Of a stretch of DNA of 64,000 nt, positions 9,671 to 18,859 are shown one piece after another. A program made the translations under genes and the position numbers. This DNA comes from Leptolyngbya sp. SIOISBB (GTDB taxonomy: Bacteria > Cyanobacteriota > Cyanobacteriia > Phormidesmidales > Phormidesmidaceae): the NCBI GenBank assembly GCA_010671905.1, contig JAAHII010000001.1, positions 1,426,001 to 1,490,000 of the forward strand, in the 5' to 3' direction. The notes beneath the pieces were generated by a model that saw only the letters and a list, made by a program, of their open reading frames with translations, did no database searches and had not been told where the DNA came from. Position 1 is the first letter of the stretch; the number at the start of each line of letters is the position of its first letter.

Positions 9671-10669
9671 ATGTCTACAAGATTTTTTTTGGGTGGGCCT
9701 TCCCACGGAGGCCTCTCTCTCCTCGTGGCTATTCTCGCGCCATTCACTTTGGCCAAAGGAGCACTAGCACAAGTCCAACGCCTAGATTTAGAGACTCAGG
9801 AGTTCAATAACCAGTCTTTCGTGACAGAAGCGGCTGATTTGCAATCTCTATCCCAGCCAGAAAGTTCTTCTCTACGATTTGGCAGTTCCCCTCTTGCTTT
9901 AGAAGCTACTGTGCCCCTATCAGCTGTTCGTATCGACGATTGGCAGTTAGCTCCCATGGAGTTTGCAACATTAGAAGCAACCGAAGAAGCAACCGACATG
10001 GCTAGTGCCGCCGACCCTGCGATCGCGACCGCCAATTTTGCTGATAATGAGATACGCCCTGCACCGATTGGGCTTGGTCAGACAGCTCAGGCTGTGCTCT
10101 CTGATTTAGAAGACTACAATCTGGAACCCGATCCTGCAGCGTTGGCTCAGGTAAATATCGCAGCTGACACGCCTGCCGATGACTCTCCCCAATGGCGAGT
10201 CACCCTATGGGGGGGCATCATGACAGATAACGATTTCGAAGAGAGCCTGATTTTTCAAGGTATCGAGTTTGAGGATTCCGGGCTGATTGGCGCTGGCATC
10301 AGTCGGACCTTAACTGGCGGCAATTCAATCACCGTCGAAGGCGAACTACAGCTGCTGCAACACTTTGGGCGTCAAGATCATCTCGAAGGAACAGCCGCTT
10401 TGGCGCTACGTTGGGAACTTTCTCCTAGCTTTAGTGTGGCGGTCATTGAGGGCGTGTCTTACGCCACGGATATTCCTGAGATTGAAGATGACAACAACAC
10501 GGATGAATCTCAATTTCTCAATTATCTGAGCCTAGAGATTGAGTATCTACACACGCCAAAATGGGGAGTTGCTGGCAGAGTACATCATCGTAGTGGCGCT
10601 TTCGGTTTGTTCGGTGGGGCAATTGGTGGCAGCAACGCTTATCTACTGGGCTTGCGCCATCGCTTTTAA
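9671..10669 (+). CDS. Putative outer-membrane beta-barrel protein
   Basis: A 332-residue protein with an N-terminal signal peptide (basic start, hydrophobic LSLLVAILAPFTLA, then GALAQ as the likely cleavage site). A low-complexity acidic linker of about 130 residues rich in Ala, Glu and Asp follows. The last 140 residues alternate polar and hydrophobic side chains in beta-strand fashion (WRVTLWGGIM, AALALRWELSPSFSVAVIEG) and end in LRHRF. A terminal Phe is the usual signature for BAM-dependent outer-membrane insertion. I do not recognise the family. ATG 9671 is preferred over the adjacent TTG at 9668. A perfect hairpin follows immediately. Confidence 0.65.
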   Translation: MSTRFFLGGPSHGGLSLLVAILAPFTLAKGALAQVQRLDLETQEFNNQSFVTEAADLQSLSQPESSSLRFGSSPLALEATVPLSAVRIDDWQLAPMEFATLEATEEATDMASAADPAIATANFADNEIRPAPIGLGQTAQAVLSDLEDYNLEPDPAALAQVNIAADTPADDSPQWRVTLWGGIMTDNDFEESLIFQGIEFEDSGLIGAGISRTLTGGNSITVEGELQLLQHFGRQDHLEGTAALALRWELSPSFSVAVIEGVSYATDIPEIEDDNNTDESQFLNYLSLEIEYLHTPKWGVAGRVHHRSGAFGLFGGAIGGSNAYLLGLRHRF

Positions 10670-10670
10670 A

Positions 10671-10696
10671 TAAGGGCGCACAGCCGTGCGCCCTTA
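10671..10696. terminator. Perfect 11-bp hairpin, probably bidirectional
   Basis: TAAGGGCGCAC pairs perfectly with GTGCGCCCTTA around the tetraloop AGCC, directly after the stop codon of the preceding gene. Each arm ends in A/T-containing sequence. It lies between convergent genes. Confidence 0.75.
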
Positions 10697-10859
10697 CGAA
10701 ATATCGACAGTCTGGAATATCCTCTACCGACCATGAAACAGCCCTGCTTTCGATTTAGGGCGCTGGGGGAGGTTAGACGCATTTCCCTAAAAAGCTTCAG
10801 GGAGAAATTTCCGACTCTGGAGATTGTTATCCAAGGCCATCTCGAATTGTGGGATGCGA

Positions 10860-13800
10860 TTAGAGATCGGTTTTGGTAGCGCGCCTGATCTTTGGGATGC
10901 TGATGCCAAAATCGGTGGGGGCAATGGGTTCAATGTCGGGATCATGGCCCCCAATTTGATAGGCCTGGGTGACCCAAACCGTCGCCCCCAATTGTAGAAA
11001 GATCAGGGTAATGATGTCGTTGGCTAAGCGTGGCAGGAGCGATCGCCAACTGGCCAAGGCTTTCATCACGGTTTTACCGGGCGTTTCACCCGCGAAGCGA
11101 CCGAGAGTGAGCTCACCAGTGCGCCAGTCGGCGCGGGCAAACCCCAGTGGTTGCAGGGCGGCTTCCAAGGATTGCAGCAGATCAAAGAGGAGCCGTATCC
11201 GCTGGGTTTGTTCATGGTCAGGATGTTCTCGCAGCCATTTCATCATCAGCGGATTGAGCTGAAATTCTGCCACTAAGCGATTGAGCGCAGTGATGAGGGC
11301 TTGAGTAGAGTCTTGTACACAGGAATTAATCGGGCTGACCATGGTAGTGCCGGTACCATCGCCAATGCGGTACCGAGCGGCCATCACATCTAGTTCTCGG
11401 ATCAAGTGCTTCATCGGCGAGAACGTGACCCCGTCAAAGTTATAGTCTTCGGTAAAGGGCGGAAACTTGATGATGACGTCGGCGACGGGACGAAACCCGA
11501 CACGGCCATATTGGCGATCGCCCATAAAACGAGTCCAATGGTTAGATCCAGCAATCACGGCTTCTGGACTGTGGGTAAAAATTTGGCGATATTCGATGTC
11601 AAAGCGTAGGGCATCGGTCAACGGTTCCTGGATCACCGTCGCGATACCAAAGGAAAAATGTCCAAAATAAACGCCACCGGGGGCAAACTCCTTTTTATTG
11701 CCGCCAATGCCGCCATAGACTTCCATGACTAATGCGCGATCGGCAACCTGCCAAAGCTCCTGAATGAGCGTTTCGGCCGCTGCCGAGTCACCTGATCGCG
11801 GCAGTAAGAGTGAGTTAACCACCTGACCTTTATGCAAGTGGGTGTTTTTCCAATAGTCTTTGTGGATATAGTGCAGGGTGGCCTTTTTTTCGGTGAGGAC
11901 AATATCAGAGGTCAGGTCAAAGAGGTGAAACGGCGCGATCGCCTGCACGACAAACTCATCTTCATGATTCATTGCTCCATAGATGTACCAGCCTGCTGGA
12001 TTGAGGGGTGATCGCTCAATATCGCGGTTAGTCGATTGATAAAGGTCATTGCGATTAGGCAGGACAGAGGGAATGTAGACGATCTCCTCCGGCCCCTTAA
12101 ATTGCTTGGTCGCTTTGTGATAATGACGCACCCGAAAGCGATCGTCGCCCATCGCCTCAACAATTTGCACCAGCCCGTAAAATCGCCCCGTGATCTGTAC
12201 CGGATCACTTTGAATCAGCAGATTAATTAATTGCTCAGGTGCTTCCACCACCTGCACCGGATCAGGTAACAGCACCGTCACATCATCAATGGGGTGAGCC
12301 CCCGCGATGGATTCCAGCGGGTCGACCTTGGACCAGTGATTGATGCGATCGGGATGCACGGTGCCCTGACGACTGCTCACCGCGACCTGCTCGGCAAAAT
12401 GCACATCCATCGTCACCAATTGCACATAGGCTTGGGTGTCTGGATCGTGGCTCCACTGCAAGGCTACGGTTTGTCCGATGAGATGGGTATAAGGGGCAGG
12501 GGCTTGCCAAATCTCAAACCCGATTTGTCGAATTGGTTGCCGGGCTGTCGCCTTGGGGAGAATGAGTTTGCCCAGCCAATCCCCGAGTGGTTGGTAAAGT
12601 TCCCGATTGGGTACCCTTTCCAGCGGGTAATAGTCCAGGCGATTAAACGGCGCTGCTTGATACAGTTCGTAATTGCTGGGACGCACAAAATCAGCTTTCT
12701 TGAGTCCCGATCGCACCCAGTCCTTGAGCAAAATCCCGGTCACAATATCAATCGTTTGTTGCAAGGGCGTCCGCCCATCCGGTAACTGCAGTTCTTTGCT
12801 CATGGGGCCTTGATGGCCACTATGACCGATGTCGCCTAGAGAAATGAAGACGATGCGCCCCCGTCGTTTGGCCTTATTCCAATTGGATACGATGGCGATC
12901 GGCCAGCGGGCGGGAAACAGTTTTACTCCGAGCTTTTCGACTGGATCAAGGTTGCCGGCGAGGTGATATAGCTTGTCGATCGCCATGGCTCCGGTATTGC
13001 CACTAATCACTCCGGCAATAGAAATGACCTCAATGGGGGCTCCGGTAACGTGTTGCAAATACCGCACACAGCCCATCGACATTTGCCCCCCGCCACTAAA
13101 GCCAATCAGGCTGATCGGAATACCACTGCCTGGTTGATAGCCGTGATAAATCAAACTGTCATATAACACTTGCGCTAAGCCGCGATTTTGAATCGGGCCA
13201 TAGCGGGCATCTGCCGACATCATGACGGCAAAAATATTGCGAATATTCACCACAAAGCCAATCGGGACGACGGGCACGGTGGCCTTAAAGGCATCCACCC
13301 AGCGCCAAACCCAAGCAAAGAAGTTATCTTCGGTGAGCTGGGTATTACTGACGGAATAAGGAATGATGCCTTTGACAACCAAAATGTTGGGGGGCAACGC
13401 CGCCACAAGTTGGTCTAAAAACCGCTCGACTTCTGGCAGATAGCCGTAGGTGCCTTGGTTAATGCCATCCAGGTAGGTAACATAGCGCGCTACCGCTACA
13501 GTCTGTTCGGGTTGTCTGACTGCGACTCCTGGGTTGAGGGGGCGATCGCCCTGCCAACCGGCCCACCAACTCAACGACTCTAAGGGGGTCATCAAGATGG
13601 CCACAATTACGGCCAACAAGCCCAAAATGACCAGATCAACAACCAGTTGAACGGTGTCATCTAAGGCCTGAAACCATAGCCTAAATCCCTGCTGTGAGGT
13701 GGTGAAAATACCAATGAGGAGGAAACTGATAAATGCGATCGCTAAATAACGGTAGAGACGCCGAGTCGTGGGTGACTGCCCAGGTGCCATTTGGGTGACC

Positions 13801-14477
13801 CCTTCATCAATCACATCGGGATTGCGAGGAAGCGGATCTTGACGATCTTGTTGTTCTAATAATGCCTCTAAGTCGGCTGGCCGAATCGTGACTTGATGGC
13901 CCGCTGATAAGCTCGTCAACCACTGCTCTAATCGGGCCAAGGGTTGGCCGATTGTGCGTTGCCCCAACTGCAAAAGCAACCATCCTAAGCCCACGACAAT
14001 CATGGACTGCCAGGAAGCCAACGTCGTCGTCGATTCAATGGCGACTAACAGCCCTAAAAGAGACCAAATGGTTAACATCACCGCAATGGGCATCCCAAAA
14101 TAGGGCAAAGCGATGAGAAAACCAAAGAGTTGCGGTACATAACTAACGGCTAAGGCGCGAAAGATGTTCTCAACCGTAAATCCATTGCGCCAAAAGAGCT
14201 GAATCGTAAGCCAAATACACAGCACCCAGACAATGAAGGTAGCAGCATAAATCAGCGCCGACACCCCCAGACTCAACACAAATCGTAGGGGCCTAATCCG
14301 ATTGGCAAATAACACAATGCTTTGGCCGATCGCTTGTGAGAAGCCCGCTAACAAGACCACGGTGGCTGTCACCCAGCGGTCTTGAACACTGTCTCCAACT
14401 TTGATAAAGACATCGGGGTCAAGGCTTAAACTGCCAACCACGATCGCCCAAAACTGCTGCCAAAAATTTGCGTCCAT
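10860..14477 (-). CDS. Large membrane protein: Yip1-like N-terminus fused to an alpha/beta-hydrolase-like domain
   Basis: A 1205-residue protein. The first 300 residues hold about eight hydrophobic segments of a Yip1-like type (around 35-60, 70-95, 110-150, 160-190, 245-265, 275-300). A soluble part follows with GFSGGGQMSMG near residue 458, a nucleophile-elbow-like G-x-S-x-G after a beta-strand (ISLIGFSGGG). Nearby are HxGHQGPM-type loops that could supply a His. Residues 640-900 look like beta-rich adaptor domains. The C-terminal part has GGIGGNKKEFAPGG and FGHFSFGIA blocks plus a final hydrophobic helix. I know of long cyanobacterial proteins of this type but no assigned function. The gene stands alone and converges on the barrel gene. 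Domain calls are by eye. Confidence 0.7.
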   Translation of the reverse strand: MDANFWQQFWAIVVGSLSLDPDVFIKVGDSVQDRWVTATVVLLAGFSQAIGQSIVLFANRIRPLRFVLSLGVSALIYAATFIVWVLCIWLTIQLFWRNGFTVENIFRALAVSYVPQLFGFLIALPYFGMPIAVMLTIWSLLGLLVAIESTTTLASWQSMIVVGLGWLLLQLGQRTIGQPLARLEQWLTSLSAGHQVTIRPADLEALLEQQDRQDPLPRNPDVIDEGVTQMAPGQSPTTRRLYRYLAIAFISFLLIGIFTTSQQGFRLWFQALDDTVQLVVDLVILGLLAVIVAILMTPLESLSWWAGWQGDRPLNPGVAVRQPEQTVAVARYVTYLDGINQGTYGYLPEVERFLDQLVAALPPNILVVKGIIPYSVSNTQLTEDNFFAWVWRWVDAFKATVPVVPIGFVVNIRNIFAVMMSADARYGPIQNRGLAQVLYDSLIYHGYQPGSGIPISLIGFSGGGQMSMGCVRYLQHVTGAPIEVISIAGVISGNTGAMAIDKLYHLAGNLDPVEKLGVKLFPARWPIAIVSNWNKAKRRGRIVFISLGDIGHSGHQGPMSKELQLPDGRTPLQQTIDIVTGILLKDWVRSGLKKADFVRPSNYELYQAAPFNRLDYYPLERVPNRELYQPLGDWLGKLILPKATARQPIRQIGFEIWQAPAPYTHLIGQTVALQWSHDPDTQAYVQLVTMDVHFAEQVAVSSRQGTVHPDRINHWSKVDPLESIAGAHPIDDVTVLLPDPVQVVEAPEQLINLLIQSDPVQITGRFYGLVQIVEAMGDDRFRVRHYHKATKQFKGPEEIVYIPSVLPNRNDLYQSTNRDIERSPLNPAGWYIYGAMNHEDEFVVQAIAPFHLFDLTSDIVLTEKKATLHYIHKDYWKNTHLHKGQVVNSLLLPRSGDSAAAETLIQELWQVADRALVMEVYGGIGGNKKEFAPGGVYFGHFSFGIATVIQEPLTDALRFDIEYRQIFTHSPEAVIAGSNHWTRFMGDRQYGRVGFRPVADVIIKFPPFTEDYNFDGVTFSPMKHLIRELDVMAARYRIGDGTGTTMVSPINSCVQDSTQALITALNRLVAEFQLNPLMMKWLREHPDHEQTQRIRLLFDLLQSLEAALQPLGFARADWRTGELTLGRFAGETPGKTVMKALASWRSLLPRLANDIITLIFLQLGATVWVTQAYQIGGHDPDIEPIAPTDFGISIPKIRRATKTDL

Positions 14478-14820
14478 ACTCTCTTTCGACGGTGCCTGGT
14501 CACCCTATCGCTCTGCTCAACCCATCAAGGCAACCCAAGGCCTCAGCCTGCAGACTATCTCACCCATTCAACTGAAGAAAGCCTATAGCCCCGTTCCAGA
14601 CAAGAGCCATGAAGTCAGCCTTGGGAAATGCTTGCCATCGTATTGTATGGGGTCATTTCCTCAATCCGGTTCCCGTTAATTCCTTTAGCCTGGCTGCCGG
14701 AACCGCGATCGCGAGCATCAATATTCCTTAATTCAGTGAAAAATCTTCCGCGCTAAACTCAGATGGTTCACGAGCAGCATCCTGATCAACCGTTATCCGT
14801 CTTAGAGGAGATTAGTCACG
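14478..14820. other. Divergent intergenic region
   Basis: About 340 bp between the start of the 1205-residue membrane protein and the SRPBCC gene. It should carry both promoters. A ribosome-site-like GAGGAGATTAGTCACG lies just before ATG 14821. No gene or strong repeat is seen. Confidence 0.4.
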
Positions 14821-15375
14821 ATGTCATTAGTGATGAAATTCATTGGGGGTTTGGTTGGCCTATTCGTAATTATCTTCGCGCTTGGCTTCGTGCTGCCAAG
14901 TGGCGTTCATGTGGAACGGGATACTATCATTAATGCCCCACCGGCTGCCGTGTTTCCCTGGGTTAGTGACTTCGAGCGTTGGGAGGCTTGGTCTCCCTGG
15001 GCCGCCAAAGATCCTGACGCGGTTATGCAGATTGCTGGGTCGGGACTAGGCCAAACAATGACTTGGCAAAGTGATAATCCTGAAGTTGGGTCAGGGTCGC
15101 AAACTGTTGTCGAGCTATTAGAGGACAGATTGCTGAAAACGCATTTGGAGTTTGGCGATCGCGGGCGCGCTGATGCCACCATTAGGCGGCAACCCCAAGC
15201 CGATAAAACCCTGATCACCTGGTCGCTGGATACAGATATGCGAGACGGCGTACCAGCCCTGCAGCAACCCATCAGCACCTATATGGGATTTTTTATGGAT
15301 GCCATGATGGGCCCAGAATACGAGGCCGGTCTACAACAACTCCAAGCGATCGTAGAAGAGTCCAACAAAGCGTGA
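14821..15375 (+). CDS. SRPBCC (polyketide cyclase-like) family protein with membrane anchor
   Basis: A 184-residue protein. Residues 5-26 form one hydrophobic segment (FIGGLVGLFVIIFALGF) that anchors or exports it. The remainder fits the START/SRPBCC lipid-binding fold: ERDTIINAPPAAVFPWVSDF, then WEAWSPWAAKDPDAVM, and a final long helix from about residue 145. The family binds hydrophobic ligands and many members have no known reaction. A strong GAGGAG site supports the start. It is probably monocistronic. Confidence 0.75.
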   Translation: MSLVMKFIGGLVGLFVIIFALGFVLPSGVHVERDTIINAPPAAVFPWVSDFERWEAWSPWAAKDPDAVMQIAGSGLGQTMTWQSDNPEVGSGSQTVVELLEDRLLKTHLEFGDRGRADATIRRQPQADKTLITWSLDTDMRDGVPALQQPISTYMGFFMDAMMGPEYEAGLQQLQAIVEESNKA

Positions 15376-15857
15376 GACAGCAGACGCCCAGTTGCCTTTC
15401 TCACTTGATGATTGATCAATCATACTGCTCAAGAACTTAGAAGCCTGAGATGGCAACATGAGTGCCAGACCAGGAAGAACTCCAGTTTTGGTTTTCTCTT
15501 CAAATATCTCTAGCCATAAGGCGGCGGAACTGGAAACGCTGTTTCGCCTTCGCCATTTTGGGAATCGGGGAAAATCACCTCAGAATTTATGAGCCTTGGC
15601 ATATCGGCCGAGAACTTCAGCTGCCATAAAAGGAATTTAGCGCGCTACTTATCAACACATCGCTGCCTCCTCTCTAGTTGCGAGCTTGAGCATAAGTGTT
15701 TTTACTTAAATTTTAAGATTCAATGTTTTTCGGAAAGTGAATAGACCTAAGAGAATATACTGGTGTCACGGATGACGTCGAGCCACTCGATGTGAAGTCG
15801 ACACGGGGATCTCTGCTGATAGTTTCCGCTCGTATTGCTAATTAGATAGGTCCAGTT
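15376..15857. other. Intergenic region, 480 bp
   Basis: No reading frame with coding character is visible between the SRPBCC gene and the ComFB gene. The 3' part is AT-rich and likely holds the comFB promoter. I see no strong repeat. Confidence 0.4.
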
Positions 15858-16493
15858 ATGTCCAGTAAGCCGCAACTAACTCAGCCGACTACTCATTTCA
15901 ACGTCATGGAGTTGTTGGTCGCTGACGAGGTTGATCGTCAGCTAAAAGGCTTGCCAGCACGTTTGGCTAAATATCTCAAACGCAATGAAATCGAGACCTT
16001 TGCCCTAAATCGTTTGCCAGCCCTCTACGCGACGAGTGAAAAAGGTTTGGAGTATCAGCGTGTGAAAGCGTACCAAGAGTTACCAGCGCAAGTGACTCAA
16101 GCCGTGCAGCAAGCTCTAGCGGCAGTGCAGGGAGACCCTTTACGGGCATCTCAGCCACTGCAAATTTCGGCTCCTCAACAACAAGCAGATACTGCTCTTA
16201 GCCTTTTAAGGCAGTGGATGGAAACTCCTGATTTGACGTGGGCTCAGGCTCTCCAAGCGTTAGCCGAGTGTCAACGTCAGAGAAGCTTGGATGGTGATAG
16301 TGCTCCACCAGCATCGGCCAAATCTGCTCCCCCGATACCTCGTTCATCCACTAATCATGGGCAGAAATATGCCCAAAAAGCTAGTGAGTTGAACAGCACA
16401 GCATTGCGTCCCGGAGTTTATGGTTGTCGCACCGCTTGGATTCCCAAGCAGCGCCAAGCGCAATCATGGCAGCGAGATCGTTCGACCACCTAA
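15858..16493 (+). CDS. comFB: ComFB (late competence/cyclic-nucleotide receptor) family protein
   Basis: A 211-residue protein. Residues 14-105 match the ComFB family: NVMELLVADEVDRQL, LNRLPALYATSEKG and RVKAYQELPAQVTQAV. Cyanobacterial ComFB/CdgR proteins have been reported as cyclic dinucleotide receptors that affect competence, motility or cell size; that is family knowledge, not read here. The C-terminal 75 residues are Ser/Pro/Gln-rich and then basic, beyond the usual core length. The gene stands alone and its stop lies inside a terminator hairpin. Confidence 0.82.
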   Translation: MSSKPQLTQPTTHFNVMELLVADEVDRQLKGLPARLAKYLKRNEIETFALNRLPALYATSEKGLEYQRVKAYQELPAQVTQAVQQALAAVQGDPLRASQPLQISAPQQQADTALSLLRQWMETPDLTWAQALQALAECQRQRSLDGDSAPPASAKSAPPIPRSSTNHGQKYAQKASELNSTALRPGVYGCRTAWIPKQRQAQSWQRDRSTT

Positions 16494-16518
16494 ACATCGG
16501 CTCGCTGGCGATGTTTAG
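16490..16518 (+). terminator. Hairpin overlapping the comFB stop codon
   Basis: CTAAACATCG at 16490-16499 pairs perfectly with CGATGTTTAG at 16509-16518 over a 9-base loop. The TAA stop of the preceding gene is inside the left arm. Confidence 0.65.
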
Positions 16519-16700
16519 ATATTGCAACCTATCTACCCGCTAAGCTGTTGGCAAAGAAAGGATGAAGGACTCAGTCAGTTAGGTCTTCTTCATCTGCCTG
16601 GCATCTATAGAAGCGACTCTACCCTTCGAGAACGCTTTCAACAAGCGAGCAACCGCTGCGCGTCAGTCTTGCGTAGGAGGTCCAGATTGCTGAACTCCGT

Positions 16701-18389
16701 TTATTTCAGAGACTCAATCAGAGTTGCGGGCACGTCTCGAACAAGATGAAAGTTGAAGGGTTCTTCACTCGTCGTCTCGACGTAGGCAGCGCTCAAAAAA
16801 GGCTCAAACTCACTCATGCCTTTGAGGTAGACGTTACCAAATGCGACCAGCAAGGCCTTATTTAAATCGCGACTCACCCCAAGTCCCTCTTCAATACCCT
16901 GTTCAAACTGCTGTTCAAGGTTAAACAAACGGCTGGTCAGGCCAGTGAATCCGGGGCTGTGGGAGGTATTTTCAGCCAGGTAAAAGTATTTTTCGGGAGA
17001 CTGGAGCCAGCTAAAGGCTAACGTCTGCTGAGGGACCACCGGGGCCAAAATATCGAAAGCCCCGCCTTCGATCATCACCGGCTGCTGAATTTGGCTAATC
17101 CCTCGCTCACCAAAGAGATTACTGACGGGAGAAAAGGCCATCACGAGTTGCACGCGCTCATCGCCGACGCCCGCTTCACCGATCTGTTGCACCACCTCAG
17201 GTTGATTCAGCAGCTCTAGCGCTCGGCATTCCAGTACCATCGCGCCATCCAACACAATGTTGGCATTGGGGTCGCAGCGTTCCACCAGTCGGGCAAAATC
17301 GATGGTGGCGCCCCCGACAGCCAAGGCGGTATATCCCCCGAAAGAATGACCCGCGATCGCCACTTGATCAAAATTCAATTTGCCTTGATATTGGGTCAGA
17401 TTCGCCCGCTCTAGTTCATCCAATAAGAAGGAAACGTCTAGGGGGCGATCCAAAAAATCGGCGGCGGCAAAATAGTCACTGGTTAATCCGGCAAACAGGG
17501 CTTCTCGGTAATCGCGATTGCTACCGATATGATCGGGCAACGCCACCGCAAACCCATAGGAGGCCACATGGCTAGCCATGTCGAAAAAACTGCTGCGGCT
17601 GTCGCCCAATCCATGGGACATCACGATCACCGGTAATGTACCAGCGATCGCGGTTAAATCTGCTGGCACAAAAACGGTGGCGGGATAGTGGCGCGGCCCG
17701 CCCAAAATGGGGTCTTCGCGGGTGTCATCTTGCAGCACCAGCTCAATCTGACGGACGGGGTAAGGGCCTAGTTGAGTCGGGTCTGGTAAGGCGGATAGAT
17801 CGGGCAAGGGATTTTGCGCAGCGGCAGCTTCGGATATCTGTTTCGCAACTTCTACGGTTGCTAAGGTGCGATCGGCCTCGTCGATCACCTGGCGAGCACT
17901 GCGCAGCATGAGGCCCATATCTACCCGCATAATTTCTGTCGGATAGTGGCGCAGAATCCCGAGTAGTGAAGTCTGACCATCTTCCGCTGCGGCCTCAATC
18001 AGCGCAGCGCGAATGGCCTTTTGACCGTTGAGTCGCGCCGCAGTGGGGAACAAGTCACCCAAAAAGAGTAAGGTTCGTTCGCCCATGGGGGCGTAATACC
18101 ACTGCGAAAGGTTGAAGACGTCAGTTTCTCGACCGGTGGTCAGCACAGTCGTGACAGCATCTTGTTGTTCGGGGCGCAATCGCCCCAGGTAGTATGCCAG
18201 ATCGTCGTCAACGGTACCGTCCTGTACGTAGGCTTCAATCGAGTCAACCGCTAGGGAGCGACTAAAGGGACCTAAGTCCAGCACCACTTCCTCAGCAGTG
18301 CGCCCCGGTGGTGCCGTCAGCGCGATCGCCGCGACGGCGAAACTCGCTGCAGACCAGAAACCGGAGAAAGGGAAAGAGTAAGTCGCCAT
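16701..18389 (-). CDS. Secreted alpha/beta hydrolase (DUF1400 / PAF-acetylhydrolase-like)
   Basis: A 562-residue exported protein. The first 32 residues form a signal peptide ending near PPGRTAEE. Residues 33-170 are a DUF1400-type helical domain that precedes the hydrolase in cyanobacterial members. The hydrolase begins at about 235 with VIVMSHGLGDSRSSF (oxyanion HG), followed by VAIAGHSFGGYTAL (Ser nucleophile in G-H-S-F-G). A late His in ENTSHSPGF may complete the triad. The family resembles platelet-activating-factor acetylhydrolase and dienelactone hydrolase; the substrate is unknown. ATG 18389 is preferred over the adjacent GTG 18392. The gene is followed by comFB in convergent orientation. 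Confidence 0.85.
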   Translation of the reverse strand: MATYSFPFSGFWSAASFAVAAIALTAPPGRTAEEVVLDLGPFSRSLAVDSIEAYVQDGTVDDDLAYYLGRLRPEQQDAVTTVLTTGRETDVFNLSQWYYAPMGERTLLFLGDLFPTAARLNGQKAIRAALIEAAAEDGQTSLLGILRHYPTEIMRVDMGLMLRSARQVIDEADRTLATVEVAKQISEAAAAQNPLPDLSALPDPTQLGPYPVRQIELVLQDDTREDPILGGPRHYPATVFVPADLTAIAGTLPVIVMSHGLGDSRSSFFDMASHVASYGFAVALPDHIGSNRDYREALFAGLTSDYFAAADFLDRPLDVSFLLDELERANLTQYQGKLNFDQVAIAGHSFGGYTALAVGGATIDFARLVERCDPNANIVLDGAMVLECRALELLNQPEVVQQIGEAGVGDERVQLVMAFSPVSNLFGERGISQIQQPVMIEGGAFDILAPVVPQQTLAFSWLQSPEKYFYLAENTSHSPGFTGLTSRLFNLEQQFEQGIEEGLGVSRDLNKALLVAFGNVYLKGMSEFEPFLSAAYVETTSEEPFNFHLVRDVPATLIESLK

Positions 18390-18570
18390 CACTAAGACAG
18401 GAGAAGACTGATGAAGTTACTTACACCCATCCTATGGCAAGCAATGTCTCGCAAGGGATTAAGGCCCCTGCGGCTCACGGATTCGTTCAGGGCAAAAATT
18501 GCCAGATCAAACGAAATTGGGTATCTGCACCATACCTCTAATCGATCAAGCTTGGATTAAGCACCAATTG

Positions 18571-18702
18571 CTAGGGCCTATCATCATTTAACGGTCAAAT
18601 CCTTACAGTGAGCGGGCTACAGCCCCTAGCCTATAGAGTGAATGCGGGCGCGATAATGCTGATTCCTAAAGGTTTCTGGGATTAATTGATGACGCACCCT
18701 AG
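18571..18702 (-). mobile_element. 132-bp MITE-like element, copy A
   Basis: Same sequence family as the copies at 49518-49649 and 59171-59302, in reverse orientation. All three are exactly 132 bp. Both ends are CTAG. The inverted ends share CTAGGG, four variable bases, then TCATCA-TTAA. Copy A is the most symmetrical. The size, lack of coding capacity and CTAG boundaries fit a non-autonomous IS630-type element. It lies between the divergent alpha/beta hydrolase start and the glgB 3' end. The rest of 18390-18859 shows no gene. Confidence 0.8.
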
Positions 18703-18859
18703 CCCCATAACTTTGGCAGAGTCGCCAACGCCTCATCATCAAGGAACCGTCCCGCCGCGATCGCGACGAGGAGTGAAATCGTAGCTATCTGGTCAATCAT
18801 CAACGGCGACGATTTCATCCGGGACGGCACCACTCAGCAACATGAATGCGGGTGAGGAC

